Of a stretch of DNA of 37,724 bases, positions 24,614 through 33,542 are shown piece after piece. Below the pieces are notes generated by a model, which saw nothing but the letters and a program-made list of their open reading frames with translations, was not told where the DNA came from and made no database searches. Every line of letters begins with the position of its first letter. Positions within the stretch are counted from its first letter, which is position 1. The DNA is from Desulfurococcales archaeon. GTDB taxonomy: Archaea; Thermoproteota; Thermoprotei_A; Sulfolobales; NBVN01. A program made the translations under genes and the position numbers. The stretch spans positions 1-37,724 of the forward strand of contig WAOL01000008.1 of the NCBI GenBank assembly GCA_015521295.1. The letters run 5' to 3'.

Positions 24614-26410
24614 CATGAATACTGCCTCGACCCTAACGCCTCCCTTAGAGCGGGTCACGCCCCGCACCTTAATGAACCCATACCTCACGAACTGATACCT
24701 ATCTCCCGGCGATGCCTGCGTTAGGGAGGGTTCCGCCACGCCCTCATCCACCATTAGCTCTAAGCCCTCAGGTACTTTCACACGCACCGTTACGGGGGTC
24801 GTTACCGGCACCCACTGAATTATCCTCATCCTCTCCTGCTTTGCTTGCTCGACGCTACTCCCTAAGTACCTCGCTACCGCCTTAGTGTGCCCCTCAGTAG
24901 CGATTATCTCGACGTTACATAAGCCCATGAGCCTAACTCTCAACGCCTTACCCTTAGCAGTGAGGTTCTCTAAGTCCTTCTTCGATACGTAGACGACTGG
25001 CTTGCCGTTCTCCATGCTGACCTCGATTTCCCTCGCGCCTAAGCCCTTATTGTCTGGGTGGTATGGTAGGCTTGTCTTCTTTGGGCCTTCGTATGACTCT
25101 ATTACTAGCTTTATTGGGTCGAAGACCACCATTACCCTCCTCGTCGCTGAGTCTATGATGCTTCTGTTGAGGGCCGCTATGTTGTCCCAGCTTATGGTTG
25201 CGTCGTTGGGGTTTGTCCCTACCTGCAGTATTATCTTACGCAGTGTTTCTGCCTCTATGCCCCTATTCCTCAGGGAGGCAACGGTCCCGAACCTTATGTC
25301 GTCCGGCCCGCTGAACTTGCCTGGGTTCTCCTCAATTAGCTTCTTTATTTGCGACTTGCTTAATATCAGTCCCTCCAGCTTCAGCCTACCTAGGTTTATG
25401 ACGGTTGGGTACTCCCAGCCGAAATGCGCATAGAGGTAGCCCTGCTTCACCGTGTTCACTGCGTGTTCCTTCCCTCTCAGTATGTGGGTCACTCCAAGGA
25501 GGTGATCGTCAACGGCTGCTGCGAAGTTGTATGTTGGCCACACAACATACTTCGACCCGACTATGGGGTGTGGATGCTTGTCCGTGTCTATTATCCTGAA
25601 GGCGACCCAGTCTATCACTGAGGGGTCCTTATGCGTGATGTCCGTCTTCACCCTCAGCACCGCCTCACCTTCACTGAAGTGACCGGAGGTCATCTTCTCG
25701 AAGAGCTCCAGGTTCTCTTCAACGCTCTGGTGCCTGTGCGGGCATGGCTTCCTCCCGAGCTTGTACTTGAGGAACTCCTCCTGCGAGCAGAGATCTACGT
25801 ACGCTCCCCCTCTCCTAATCAGCTCCTTAGCTAGGTCGTAGTATATCTCCATCCTCAGGGACTGAATGTACTCCTCATCCCACTTAACGCCCAGCCACTC
25901 AAGGTCCTCCCGGATCAGCCTGTAGGCTTCAGGCATGGGGGGCTTGGTCTTAGGGTCGGTGTCCTCGAACCTAAGTATCATCTTCCCCTTGTACATGCGG
26001 GCGTACTCGCAACTTAGTATTGCTGGCCTAGCGTTGCCTAGGTGTATTAGGAAGTCCGGGTTGGGAGCGAACCTAGTCACTACTTTCCCTTCAGACGCGT
26101 TGGGGAGGGGTGGTAACCCTTCCTTAGCCTTCCTTTCCTCCTTCCTGCCTTCCTCAGGGGGCTTTAGCTCGCTTAGCTTACGTTCCTGCTCCTCTAGGGT
26201 TAAGCTATTCACTTCCTTCACTACCTTAGCCACGAACCTTCCTAACTCCGGCATTACCTCCTTCCTACGTAGCTCAGGGTGTCTGCCCAACACCTTATTT
26301 ATTACTGGGCCGGGCCTTGCCTTACCGCCGTGCTCTACCGCGTTTAGTAGTGCGTAGTATGTGACTTCATCGCGTATCTTCTCGAGAATCTCCTTAACAT
26401 CGTCACTCAT
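24605..26410 (-). CDS. gltX: glutamyl-tRNA synthetase (archaeal type)
   Basis: A 601-aa class I synthetase of the archaeal/eukaryotic GlxRS group. It has an N-terminal helical extension of about 100 residues, RFAPNPDFLIHLGNARPA (HIGH motif near residue 123), RFEDTDPKT, LSKSQIKK (KMSKS motif near 352), and a beta-barrel anticodon-binding C-terminus. It charges tRNA-Glu and in many archaea also tRNA-Gln before amidation. The ATG overlaps the DUF2118 stop by 4 nt (ATGA), so it is the terminal gene of the long operon. Confidence 0.95.
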   Translation of the reverse strand: MSDDVKEILEKIRDEVTYYALLNAVEHGGKARPGPVINKVLGRHPELRRKEVMPELGRFVAKVVKEVNSLTLEEQERKLSELKPPEEGRKEERKAKEGLPPLPNASEGKVVTRFAPNPDFLIHLGNARPAILSCEYARMYKGKMILRFEDTDPKTKPPMPEAYRLIREDLEWLGVKWDEEYIQSLRMEIYYDLAKELIRRGGAYVDLCSQEEFLKYKLGRKPCPHRHQSVEENLELFEKMTSGHFSEGEAVLRVKTDITHKDPSVIDWVAFRIIDTDKHPHPIVGSKYVVWPTYNFAAAVDDHLLGVTHILRGKEHAVNTVKQGYLYAHFGWEYPTVINLGRLKLEGLILSKSQIKKLIEENPGKFSGPDDIRFGTVASLRNRGIEAETLRKIILQVGTNPNDATISWDNIAALNRSIIDSATRRVMVVFDPIKLVIESYEGPKKTSLPYHPDNKGLGAREIEVSMENGKPVVYVSKKDLENLTAKGKALRVRLMGLCNVEIIATEGHTKAVARYLGSSVEQAKQERMRIIQWVPVTTPVTVRVKVPEGLELMVDEGVAEPSLTQASPGDRYQFVRYGFIKVRGVTRSKGGVRVEAVFMHK

Positions 26411-26841
26411 TCCTCAACGCCCTCCGAAGCAACGTATATGCGGTAGTGATCCGGTTTCTCGCCGAGGACCTCCTCTATAAAGATTATCTTGCCTGCTTTG
26501 GGGGTTTTGATCGTTCTTCCCTCGCCTTTCCCCGTTATTATGTACCCTAGCTTGCTCCAGCGCCCCACGTCCTCGGTCTCATCCTTTATTAGGTAGACCT
26601 CTCTTCCCTCAGCCTCTATTACTTCGATGCTCGTGCCTTTGGGTGCCTTAACGCATTTGCTTAGGCGTTCGTTGCATACTATCACTGTTTCCTTAGCTAT
26701 GCCTTCTCGCAGGAGTTCAGGTATGCTCTCGCAGGGAACCTCCTCTCTTCTTCCTTCACGCTCTACGTAGCACTTTGTCGCGCCGTAGTATTTCCTGAGT
26801 TTCTCGAGTTCCTTTCTTACGCGTTCGGTTGCGCGTCCCAT
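26407..26841 (-). CDS. DUF2118-like archaeal protein
   Basis: A 144-aa protein with an N-terminal helical, basic part with Cys24 and Cys37, and a C-terminal region (GRTIKTPKAGKIIFIEEVLGEKPDHY) resembling a biotinyl/lipoyl-type beta hammerhead. That pattern fits archaeal DUF2118. No lysine in a classical MKM motif is present, so attachment of a cofactor is not supported. It lies 3 nt after GGPP synthase and overlaps gltX by 4 nt. Function unknown. Confidence 0.65.
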   Translation of the reverse strand: MGRATERVRKELEKLRKYYGATKCYVEREGRREEVPCESIPELLREGIAKETVIVCNERLSKCVKAPKGTSIEVIEAEGREVYLIKDETEDVGRWSKLGYIITGKGEGRTIKTPKAGKIIFIEEVLGEKPDHYRIYVASEGVEE

Positions 26842-26844
26842 CGC

Positions 26845-27864
26845 TTACTTTCCTCGCAGGATTACGTACTGGCCTAGGTCCTCAAGTAACTTGCGTGCCT
26901 CCTCATCAACCGGTTTCGTGCTACGCAGAGCGCTTAACGCGTCCTCAAAGTACTTCTCAGCTTCCTTCCGGGCATACTCCACCGCGCCTGTCTTCTTTAT
27001 TAGGTTAGCTGCTTCCTCCAGCTCTTCCCTAGTGGCGTCTTTCTTGCCCAGCGTGCTTAGTAACTTACTGCGTTCTTCGGGGTTGAGGTGCTTGAGCGCG
27101 TAGATCACTAATATTGTTTTCTTGCCTTCTCGTATGTCATTGTATACTGGCTTACCTAGCTTTTCCTCCGTGGAGGTCAGGCCCAGGATGTCGTCCTGTA
27201 TCTGGAACGCTATCCCTATTCCGCGGGCGTAGCGGGATAGTTTCTCGAGTTCCTTGGGCGGCGCGTCAGCGAGTATTGCGCCTATTAGCAGGCTTGCTTC
27301 GAAGAGGGCCCCGGTCTTCTTATAGACCATCGTTATGTACTCATCGAGGGTTACGTTGTCCCTCTTAACCATGTCAAACTCTAGGGCTTGACCCTCGGCT
27401 ATCGTTGCCGACGCCCAGCTTAGCTTGTTGAGGGCTTCCACAACCCTGTCTGGCGGGACGCGCTCCGCTAGCTTACCTAGGGCTTCGAAGGCCTTGGCGA
27501 AGAGGAGGTCACCAGCTATTATCGCTACGTCGGTGCCCCACAGTACGTGTACCGTGGGTACTCCCCTCCTTAGGTTGTCCCTGTCGATTATGTCGTCGTG
27601 TATTAGGGTGAAGTTATGGAGTATCTCGACTGCCGCGCCCGCCTTAACGCCTAGTTCCTCTGGTAATCCGTACATTCGGCCGGCCAGGACCGTGGCTAGG
27701 GGCCTTAACCTCTTGCCCCCGGCCCTTATGAGGTGCATTGCGGCTTCGTAGAGGTACTGGGGTTCACCCTTAACTATCTCCTCTATGGTTCTGTTCGTGA
27801 GTTCGGCAACGTGTTTGGCGTACTTTAACAGCTCTCCGAACCTCTCCCTTAACTCTTCGGTCAA
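26845..27864 (-). CDS. idsA: geranylgeranyl diphosphate synthase (polyprenyl synthase)
   Basis: A 339-aa trans-prenyltransferase. The two aspartate-rich motifs are HDDIIDRD near residue 91 and QIQDDILG near 223. It condenses IPP units onto DMAPP/GPP/FPP to make the C15-C20 chains of archaeal ether lipids. The chain length cannot be fixed from sequence alone, but the location suggests C20. The start is TTG with GGTG 8 nt upstream; the ATG just upstream is in another frame. It follows the type 2 isomerase after 34 nt. Confidence 0.93.
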   Translation of the reverse strand: MTEELRERFGELLKYAKHVAELTNRTIEEIVKGEPQYLYEAAMHLIRAGGKRLRPLATVLAGRMYGLPEELGVKAGAAVEILHNFTLIHDDIIDRDNLRRGVPTVHVLWGTDVAIIAGDLLFAKAFEALGKLAERVPPDRVVEALNKLSWASATIAEGQALEFDMVKRDNVTLDEYITMVYKKTGALFEASLLIGAILADAPPKELEKLSRYARGIGIAFQIQDDILGLTSTEEKLGKPVYNDIREGKKTILVIYALKHLNPEERSKLLSTLGKKDATREELEEAANLIKKTGAVEYARKEAEKYFEDALSALRSTKPVDEEARKLLEDLGQYVILRGK

Positions 27865-27898
27865 GCATTCAACACCAAGAGTTAGGTGAGGTACCGAA

Positions 27899-28987
27899 TT
27901 AATAAGTGAGGTAGTGACCCGGTTTCAAGCCCCGCGCGCTCACCCAGTGGGTTAGGGGCGGTGTTATTATTGGTTTCAGGCGCTTCAGTTCCTCCACGTT
28001 GCGGGCTCCTGTCATGAGCACCGCCATCCTGAATGAATGTATTAAGGCTTTCGTGAACTCCCTCAGCCTGCCTGAAGCGTAGGCTTTGAGGAAAGGCAGG
28101 GCCATCCCTGCTGCGTCAGCCCCTATTACTATGGCTTTGACGGCGTCGACCGCAGTTCTTATCCCTCCGGACCCTATGATGTAGGCGTCGGGTGCTGCGT
28201 TCCTCACCTCAATTATTGAGGCTGCTGTCGGTATTCCCCACGTTAGGAGGTTCCTCGCTATTTCCTCCTTAACGTGGTCCCCTGCTTTCATCGCCCTGTA
28301 CATCTCCACCTTGACCCAGTTAGTTCCTCCGGTCCCCTCCACGTCGAAGTGCTTTATCCCCAAGGACCTCAGCGTGTTTGCTACCTCCTTTGATAAGCCG
28401 TTTCCAACCTCCTTCGCGATCACCGGTACGGGGGATTCGAGGATGAGCCTCTCTAAGCTCTTGATTATGCCTTTCATTGATGGTGTTCCTTCGGGCTGTG
28501 CCGCTTCCTGTGCTAGGTTTAGGTGCACTGCTAAAGCGTCAGCGTCAATCATCTCAACAACCTTCAGGACCTTTGCTGGCGGGTACTTGACTACCTCCGC
28601 CGCACCTATATTAGCTATTATTGGGGCTGTGGGGGCTACCTTCCTGACTACCCTGAACGTGTATTCTAGGTTCGGGTTCTCCAGTGCTGCCCTCTGGCTA
28701 CCGACGCCCAGGGCAAGCCCTTCCTCTTCGGCGATTGAGGCTAGGGCTGCGTTTATTCTCTCAGTTCCTGGGGCGCCGCCAGTCATCCCCGAAATTATTA
28801 ACGGTGCAGATAACTCCTTACCGAGGAACCTTACCCTAGTGTCCACATCCTCGGGGCCCGCGTCGATGATGGCTTGGTGCGGTATGTGAACGCATTCGAG
28901 GAGCGTTGTTAGTGGGCCCTCTACGTTCTCCTTGAGAACTACGTCTATGTGCTGCAACTTCCTTTCCGCGTTGTCGTCTAGAACCAT
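27899..28987 (-). CDS. fni: type 2 isopentenyl-diphosphate isomerase
   Basis: A 362-aa FMN-dependent IDI-2 that interconverts IPP and DMAPP. Signatures: ISGMTGGA, LGVGSQRAAL, HLNLAQEAAQPEG, VIAKEVGNGLS, VEGTGGTNW and SGGIRTAVD. The ATG lies inside the last codons of the isopentenyl phosphate kinase gene (10-nt overlap), showing tight coupling. Confidence 0.95.
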   Translation of the reverse strand: MVLDDNAERKLQHIDVVLKENVEGPLTTLLECVHIPHQAIIDAGPEDVDTRVRFLGKELSAPLIISGMTGGAPGTERINAALASIAEEEGLALGVGSQRAALENPNLEYTFRVVRKVAPTAPIIANIGAAEVVKYPPAKVLKVVEMIDADALAVHLNLAQEAAQPEGTPSMKGIIKSLERLILESPVPVIAKEVGNGLSKEVANTLRSLGIKHFDVEGTGGTNWVKVEMYRAMKAGDHVKEEIARNLLTWGIPTAASIIEVRNAAPDAYIIGSGGIRTAVDAVKAIVIGADAAGMALPFLKAYASGRLREFTKALIHSFRMAVLMTGARNVEELKRLKPIITPPLTHWVSARGLKPGHYLTY

Positions 28988-29781
28988 ACTACAGTACCTC
29001 TCACTTTCCTTCCTTGGAGGGCATTAATTAAGTTGTGAGGTTTGAGTCCGTTAATTATGAGGGCCTTAACATCCTTCACACCGAGTCTTAACCCTGCTTC
29101 GACCTTGAACTTCATCGCGCCCGTCACGTCCGCTTTCCCTCCGGTGTCGGTCGATAGTGTCGCTAGGCCCCGCACTAGTTCCTGTGCCTGAACCTCAGGT
29201 ATTAGCTTCGCGTCGGGGTTTAGGCGGGGATCCGCAGTGAATATTCCGTCAACGTCCGTCAGGAATATCACGGTGTTCGCCCTCAAATCCTTCGCAAGCA
29301 ACCATACTAGGACGTCCCCCGAGATCACCTTGAAGCCCCCGCCCCTCATGGGGGCAACGTCCCCGAACATTACTGGGATCACGCCTACGTGAACGAGTTC
29401 CTTAACTATGCTTAGGTCACAGTCCGCTAGGTCATCCTTCAACGCGACGCACACAGCGCGGGTGGGTGTGGAGACCGCTGGCACACCACCCAGCACTAAG
29501 GTCCTCACGACCTCTATGTTCAGTACGGTCATGTAGTGCGCCACCCTCGTGAAGCACTCCCTACTTATCACGTCTTCACGCTCTAGGCACTCCCTGACTA
29601 GGGGATGGCCGAAGGAACCACCGCCATGGACTAGGACAATGTAGGTGTCGCCGCTAGCCTCCCTTAAGTACGTGCTTAGGTCTGTAGCTATGCTGGCTAG
29701 GACATCCCTCCTGATGGAGAAGGGCTTGCTCTTATCGGTTATGATGGAGCCTCCCAGCTTGATTATTGTTGTGTTGCTCAA
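28978..29781 (-). CDS. ipk: isopentenyl phosphate kinase
   Basis: A 267-aa amino-acid-kinase-fold enzyme that phosphorylates isopentenyl phosphate to IPP, the last step of archaeal mevalonate routes. It has IIKLGGSIITDK and the catalytic-His motif VHGGGSFGHP. Later come FLTDVDGIFTADP and STDTGGKADVTGAMKFK. It overlaps the GHMP-like gene by 4 nt and fni by 10 nt. Confidence 0.95.
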   Translation of the reverse strand: MSNTTIIKLGGSIITDKSKPFSIRRDVLASIATDLSTYLREASGDTYIVLVHGGGSFGHPLVRECLEREDVISRECFTRVAHYMTVLNIEVVRTLVLGGVPAVSTPTRAVCVALKDDLADCDLSIVKELVHVGVIPVMFGDVAPMRGGGFKVISGDVLVWLLAKDLRANTVIFLTDVDGIFTADPRLNPDAKLIPEVQAQELVRGLATLSTDTGGKADVTGAMKFKVEAGLRLGVKDVKALIINGLKPHNLINALQGRKVRGTVVWF

Positions 29782-30560
29782 GGGCTCCTCACCCTTAAAA
29801 CGATCGCCTTGTCTCTAAGTCCCTCTACCACTGCATGTGTTTCCTTGCGCGTCGTTGCGGGTAGTTCCACGCCGTAGAGGGCATGCCATAACGCGTTGGC
29901 TAAGCGTAGCGCGGGGATCAATCCCTGAAGCGTACCTTTCTCCTCCAAGGCTCTGAAGGCCGTCACTACCGCCATGCCTGCTAAGTGTGTTAGGGTGTCG
30001 ACTTCGGCGGGTTCGTCAAGCATGCTTAGGTCTCTGACTGCTACGGTGCTGATAGCGGTCGTGAATTTCCTTGAGGCTTCAATTATTCCTTCGCCTGAGC
30101 GCCATACGTACGGCCTGCTCTTGACGGCTGAGAACCTTAAGGCCTTAACACCGTCCCCCACCCCAAGCGCCGAGTCCACAGTGGTGGCTGCCCACAATAT
30201 TTCTTCATCTATCCCGCCACTTAGCGCCCCTACGACAGCGTTTGTTACCGCTACGTATGCGTAGGGCACGTAAGCCGCGTTCCCTATGTAAGCAGTGATC
30301 TCCGCCGATGCGTCTATGCCGACTTCCTCAAGCAACTTCGAGTAGAAAATGATTATGATCTCAACTACCTCTTGAGGGATATTCGCGGGCAGTTTAAGGG
30401 ATCTTCCTTCAGGGGTTACTTTAGCCTCCACCGTCACCTTGTTAGTCGTGGGCACTACTAAGACGGGGTTCCGCCTGCCAGGTATCGGCACGTGTATTAG
30501 TGGGACGTGCTCGGTGAACTCATACCTAACTCTAACTACTTCTCCGCTCAACCACGGCAC
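29778..30560 (-). CDS. GHMP-kinase-like protein without Gly-rich loop, in mevalonate kinase position
   Basis: A 260-aa protein sitting where many archaeal operons (MEMO-mvk-ipk-fni) have mevalonate kinase. A PGK-type N-terminal substrate motif and the GLGSSA ATP loop are not seen. The corresponding stretch appears to be YIGNAAYVPYAYVAVTNAVV (about 91-110), followed by the helix EEILWAATTVDSALG and by GVGDGVKALR, which loosely track the GHMP order. It is shorter than usual mevalonate kinase (about 310 aa). It overlaps ipk by 4 nt. Possible roles are a divergent kinase, a decarboxylase relative or a regulatory pseudoenzyme. The family call is an inference. Confidence 0.5.
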   Translation of the reverse strand: MPWLSGEVVRVRYEFTEHVPLIHVPIPGRRNPVLVVPTTNKVTVEAKVTPEGRSLKLPANIPQEVVEIIIIFYSKLLEEVGIDASAEITAYIGNAAYVPYAYVAVTNAVVGALSGGIDEEILWAATTVDSALGVGDGVKALRFSAVKSRPYVWRSGEGIIEASRKFTTAISTVAVRDLSMLDEPAEVDTLTHLAGMAVVTAFRALEEKGTLQGLIPALRLANALWHALYGVELPATTRKETHAVVEGLRDKAIVLRVRSP

Positions 30561-30601
30561 CTACTTACCTCTTCGGCGGGGCACTTATTTTGAATACTGT
30601 G

Positions 30602-31450
30602 TTAGAGGGCCCTAGCCGCTGCGTACCCCACTACCCAAGCCTTCTCTCCCGTCACGTCACCTGACGTCGCGTACTTCAGTACCTCTCCCTTGGTCGCGCC
30701 CAAGGACTTACTGAAGTACAGCATAACCATTGCGGGGCCGGGACCGCACATCGATATGCCCCTAGTAAGGACTGCGTCGTACAGTCCTTCAGGATCTAAG
30801 GCCTCTATCCTGTCCAGTACTATGTGATCTTTCCTCACAGCTAGTTCGTGTGGTTCGTAGTGACTCATGTCCGTTGACGCTATCACCACTACGTCCCTGC
30901 CCAGCTCCCTTACTGCCTCAACTATCGCGCTGGCTAAGTCCTTAGCTATCTGAGGTGTTTGGTAGAGCATAGCTATCGGAACTATCGATACTTCGCCGAA
31001 GATGTACTGCAAGAAGGGCAGTTGCACCTCTATGGAGTGCTCAGACTCGTGAGCCGACCTGTCGGGGGCGGCAACCCTCGACCTCCTGAGTATCTCCGCC
31101 GCTAACTCAGCATCCACTATGGCCTTGCCTAGCGGAGTTAGCCACTCACCGTCCGGGTATACCGCTATGGGAGCACCTGTTCCGGTGTGATTTGGGCCTA
31201 GAATGATGAAGGTGTCAGGCTTCCCCTCCTCAGCTATTTTGAGGTAAGTGTGGGCTGCTATGGGTCCACTGAACATGTAGCCTGCGTGAGGGGCTATGAA
31301 GCCCTTGCTCTCTGGCCTCCTAGTTCCGCTGGGTTTAGGTAGCTTACCGGGGCCCAGTTTGTGGGTGAAGCACCACTCTATCCTAGACCTGAGCCTGTCT
31401 GGGTCCGCCTCGTAGAACTGCCCCGCGACTACTGGGGGGCGTGTCACCAC
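30602..31450 (-). CDS. MEMO family protein (AmmeMemoRadiSam protein B)
   Basis: A 282-aa MEMO-family protein, related to extradiol dioxygenases. Conserved segments are [27 protein letters not shown] and [13 protein letters not shown]. Its Cys in ISMCGPGP completes the putative metal/active site. It is commonly found between rps2 and the mevalonate genes in archaea, and its biochemical role is unclear. The start is one of two GTG codons that overlap the rps2 stop, with GAGGTG as SD inside rps2. Confidence 0.9.
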   Translation of the reverse strand: MVTRPPVVAGQFYEADPDRLRSRIEWCFTHKLGPGKLPKPSGTRRPESKGFIAPHAGYMFSGPIAAHTYLKIAEEGKPDTFIILGPNHTGTGAPIAVYPDGEWLTPLGKAIVDAELAAEILRRSRVAAPDRSAHESEHSIEVQLPFLQYIFGEVSIVPIAMLYQTPQIAKDLASAIVEAVRELGRDVVVIASTDMSHYEPHELAVRKDHIVLDRIEALDPEGLYDAVLTRGISMCGPGPAMVMLYFSKSLGATKGEVLKYATSGDVTGEKAWVVGYAAARAL

Positions 31451-32079
31451 CTCATGGTCACCTTGGTCTCAAAAGAGTCTACGCTTACGGGTAGGTCACC
31501 GTCAGGCGGTATAACTCCGCGCTCCCTCAGCACCTGCCTTGCTAGGAGCCAGTATATTAGTGCTAGGGATTTCCTACCCTTGTTGTTGCCGGGTATGACT
31601 AGGTCGACGCTGCTTAGCTTGGCATCAGTGCTCGCTATCGCTATTACCGGTATACCTATCTTGGAGGCCTCCAGTATTGCCTGCTGATCTACTCTAGGGT
31701 CGGTCGCTATGAGTATGTCTGGCTCGACATAGTGCTTGAGCCAGGGGTTGGTTAGGGTTCCGGGTATGAACCTCCCAGTCACCGCCTTACCACCTGTCAT
31801 CTCGGCGAACTTCCTTACGGGGGTATAGCCGTACTGCCTTGCGGAGACCGCTAGGACAGCTTCCTGCGGGTACCTAGCTATAAACTTCGCCGCTACCCTT
31901 ATTCGCTCATCTATCTTCCTTATGTCGAGGACGTAGGGCCCCTCGGGCTTTTGCTTGTAGACGAACTTCTTCATGTGCTTTGTGCACATGTGGGTGCCTA
32001 TGTGGACGCCTGACTCTAAATATATGTTTAGGGGAACCAGGAGCTCTATTGATCCGCCTCTCTCGCCTGACTCGCTCAT
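31444..32079 (-). CDS. rps2: ribosomal protein S2
   Basis: A 211-aa S2, an outer small-subunit protein. Recognised by [45 protein letters not shown] and [12 protein letters not shown]. It follows rpoN by 4 nt and overlaps the MEMO gene. Confidence 0.96.
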   Translation of the reverse strand: MSESGERGGSIELLVPLNIYLESGVHIGTHMCTKHMKKFVYKQKPEGPYVLDIRKIDERIRVAAKFIARYPQEAVLAVSARQYGYTPVRKFAEMTGGKAVTGRFIPGTLTNPWLKHYVEPDILIATDPRVDQQAILEASKIGIPVIAIASTDAKLSSVDLVIPGNNKGRKSLALIYWLLARQVLRERGVIPPDGDLPVSVDSFETKVTMRW

Positions 32080-32083
32080 GGCT

Positions 32084-32287
32084 TCACACCCTCCTTGTGT
32101 ACATCACCATTTCCTCGATGAGGTTAACGTGTGAAATAAAGACACGCCTGCAGCAGTACCTTCTTACCCCTAGGCTGTCGAGAACTTCCTTCGGGTCCTC
32201 CCCCCTCTTGACTCTCTCCGCGAATTGCTCCCACTTGTCCCCTATTACGGCGCCACAGGTTGGGCACCTTACAGGTATTAGCACCAT
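32084..32287 (-). CDS. rpoN: RNA polymerase subunit N (Rpo10)
   Basis: A 67-aa zinc subunit, homologous to eukaryotic Rpb10, with the unusual zinc bundle CPTCG and RYCCRR. It joins RpoD and RpoL in polymerase assembly. The usual small neighbour rpoK is not found next to it here. Confidence 0.96.
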   Translation of the reverse strand: MVLIPVRCPTCGAVIGDKWEQFAERVKRGEDPKEVLDSLGVRRYCCRRVFISHVNLIEEMVMYTRRV

Positions 32288-32294
32288 ACACGCA

Positions 32295-32717
32295 TCACCT
32301 GTATGACTTCTGCCTCCACCTCCTGGCGGAGTACCTCATCCACTTCTCCGGCTCCGTTCTTCTGGGATCGCCTGCTAGCATGGGGCGGCTATACTCCTTG
32401 TATATCCTCCTAAGTTCCTCACTGCCGGTGAACTCCACTAGGCCCCTAGCTATGGCTGTCCTCACGGCCTCGGCCTGGGCCATGAAGCCTCCTCCCTCAA
32501 CGCTTACCTTAATGTCCACCTGATCCCAGATCTGCCTGCCTGCGAGTAGAAGGGGCTCCATCATCTTCAGCCTAGCCATCTCGACGGGCCATATTTCAAG
32601 CGGTATACCGTTAATCCACACTCTGCCTTTGCCTGGCTTTATTATTGCCCTAGCTATGGCTGTCTTCCTCTTGCCGGTTGCAATGACTATTTTCCCGGTT
32701 TCCTGCTTCACGCTCAT
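32295..32717 (-). CDS. rps9: ribosomal protein S9
   Basis: A 140-aa S9 with ATGKRKTAIARA at the start and the basic tail RRTEPEKWMRYSARRWRQKSYR-type ending, which reaches the decoding centre. The ATG at 32717 (GGTGG 5 nt upstream, overlapping the L13 stop as ATGA) is chosen over the tracked GTG. Confidence 0.96.
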   Translation of the reverse strand: MSVKQETGKIVIATGKRKTAIARAIIKPGKGRVWINGIPLEIWPVEMARLKMMEPLLLAGRQIWDQVDIKVSVEGGGFMAQAEAVRTAIARGLVEFTGSEELRRIYKEYSRPMLAGDPRRTEPEKWMRYSARRWRQKSYR

Positions 32718-33172
32718 CCTTTCCACCCCATAGCCCTCGCGACTTCCGCTAGGGTTATGTATTCCCTCCCAAGGCGGGAGGCGTCCGCGTCCGGTACCTT
32801 AATGAATTCCTTCCCTCTTAACTCCTTCGGGATGCCGACGTAGACCTTTAGGTTCGTTAAGGCTTCCCTGCCCTTCAGGAAGTTCTTAGGTAGCATTCCC
32901 TTAACGGCGCGCTTGAATAATGATTCGGGGCTCCTAGGCCTCTTCGGTGAGCGTTTCTGTGGGTTGCGTAGGGTCTTTATTCTTAGCCAGACCCTGTAGC
33001 CTTCGATCACCATATTCTTCTTCCCTGAGAGAACCGACTTCTCGACGTTGACTACGTACACTTTGAAGCCTTCCTGCAGGGCCTTAGCTACGTGGGTCGC
33101 TAACCTCCCTAAGACCGCGCCTTCCGCGTCTATTATTATTGTTCTCTTCAGCCTAGGTTTCCCCTCACTCAT
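32714..33172 (-). CDS. rpl13: ribosomal protein L13
   Basis: A 152-aa large-subunit protein. Signatures: IIIDAEGAVLGRLATHVAK, SGKKNMVIEGYR and RSPESLFKRAVKGMLPK. Its ATG shares one base with the L18e stop (TAATG), so translation is coupled, and its own stop overlaps S9. Confidence 0.96.
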   Translation of the reverse strand: MSEGKPRLKRTIIIDAEGAVLGRLATHVAKALQEGFKVYVVNVEKSVLSGKKNMVIEGYRVWLRIKTLRNPQKRSPKRPRSPESLFKRAVKGMLPKNFLKGREALTNLKVYVGIPKELRGKEFIKVPDADASRLGREYITLAEVARAMGWKG

Positions 33173-33537
33173 TACGCCATCACCCTAACGCCACTTCCTT
33201 TCGGGTTCTCACGAATTAAGTCTTCTATGGTTATTGCTTTACCGCCAGCCGCCCTTATTTTGAGTAGGGCTGACTCACTGAATGCGTAGGCAGCGACCGT
33301 CACTTTCTTTGTTAGGGTCCCTGCACCGAGGACCTTGCCCGGAACAACTATAGTTTCACCTTCCTTAGCGTAGCGCTCTATACGGGATACGTTAACTACT
33401 ACCCTCCTCCTAGTGGGTCTTGAAAGTAGTTCCGCAACGTAATCCCATATAGGTGCGTTGTTCTCATTCGCGGCTTTCTTGAGTTTCCTTATGAGTTTCC
33501 TTAGCACTATGTTCGTTGGACCTGTTCTCCTAGCCAT
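33172..33537 (-). CDS. rpl18e: ribosomal protein L18e
   Basis: A 121-aa protein of the L18e/L15p family, with TGPTNIVLRKLIRKLKKA and VVVPGKVLGAGTLTKKVTV. The ATG at 33537 follows GGAGGGTGA by 5 nt and overlaps the end of rpoD, so it replaces the tracked GTG start. Confidence 0.96.
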   Translation of the reverse strand: MARRTGPTNIVLRKLIRKLKKAANENNAPIWDYVAELLSRPTRRRVVVNVSRIERYAKEGETIVVPGKVLGAGTLTKKVTVAAYAFSESALLKIRAAGGKAITIEDLIRENPKGSGVRVMA

Positions 33538-33542
33538 GCGAC

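Noticed and set aside
28311-28889. 192-aa plus-strand ORF opposite fni
   Set aside because: Shadow frame of a conserved isomerase.
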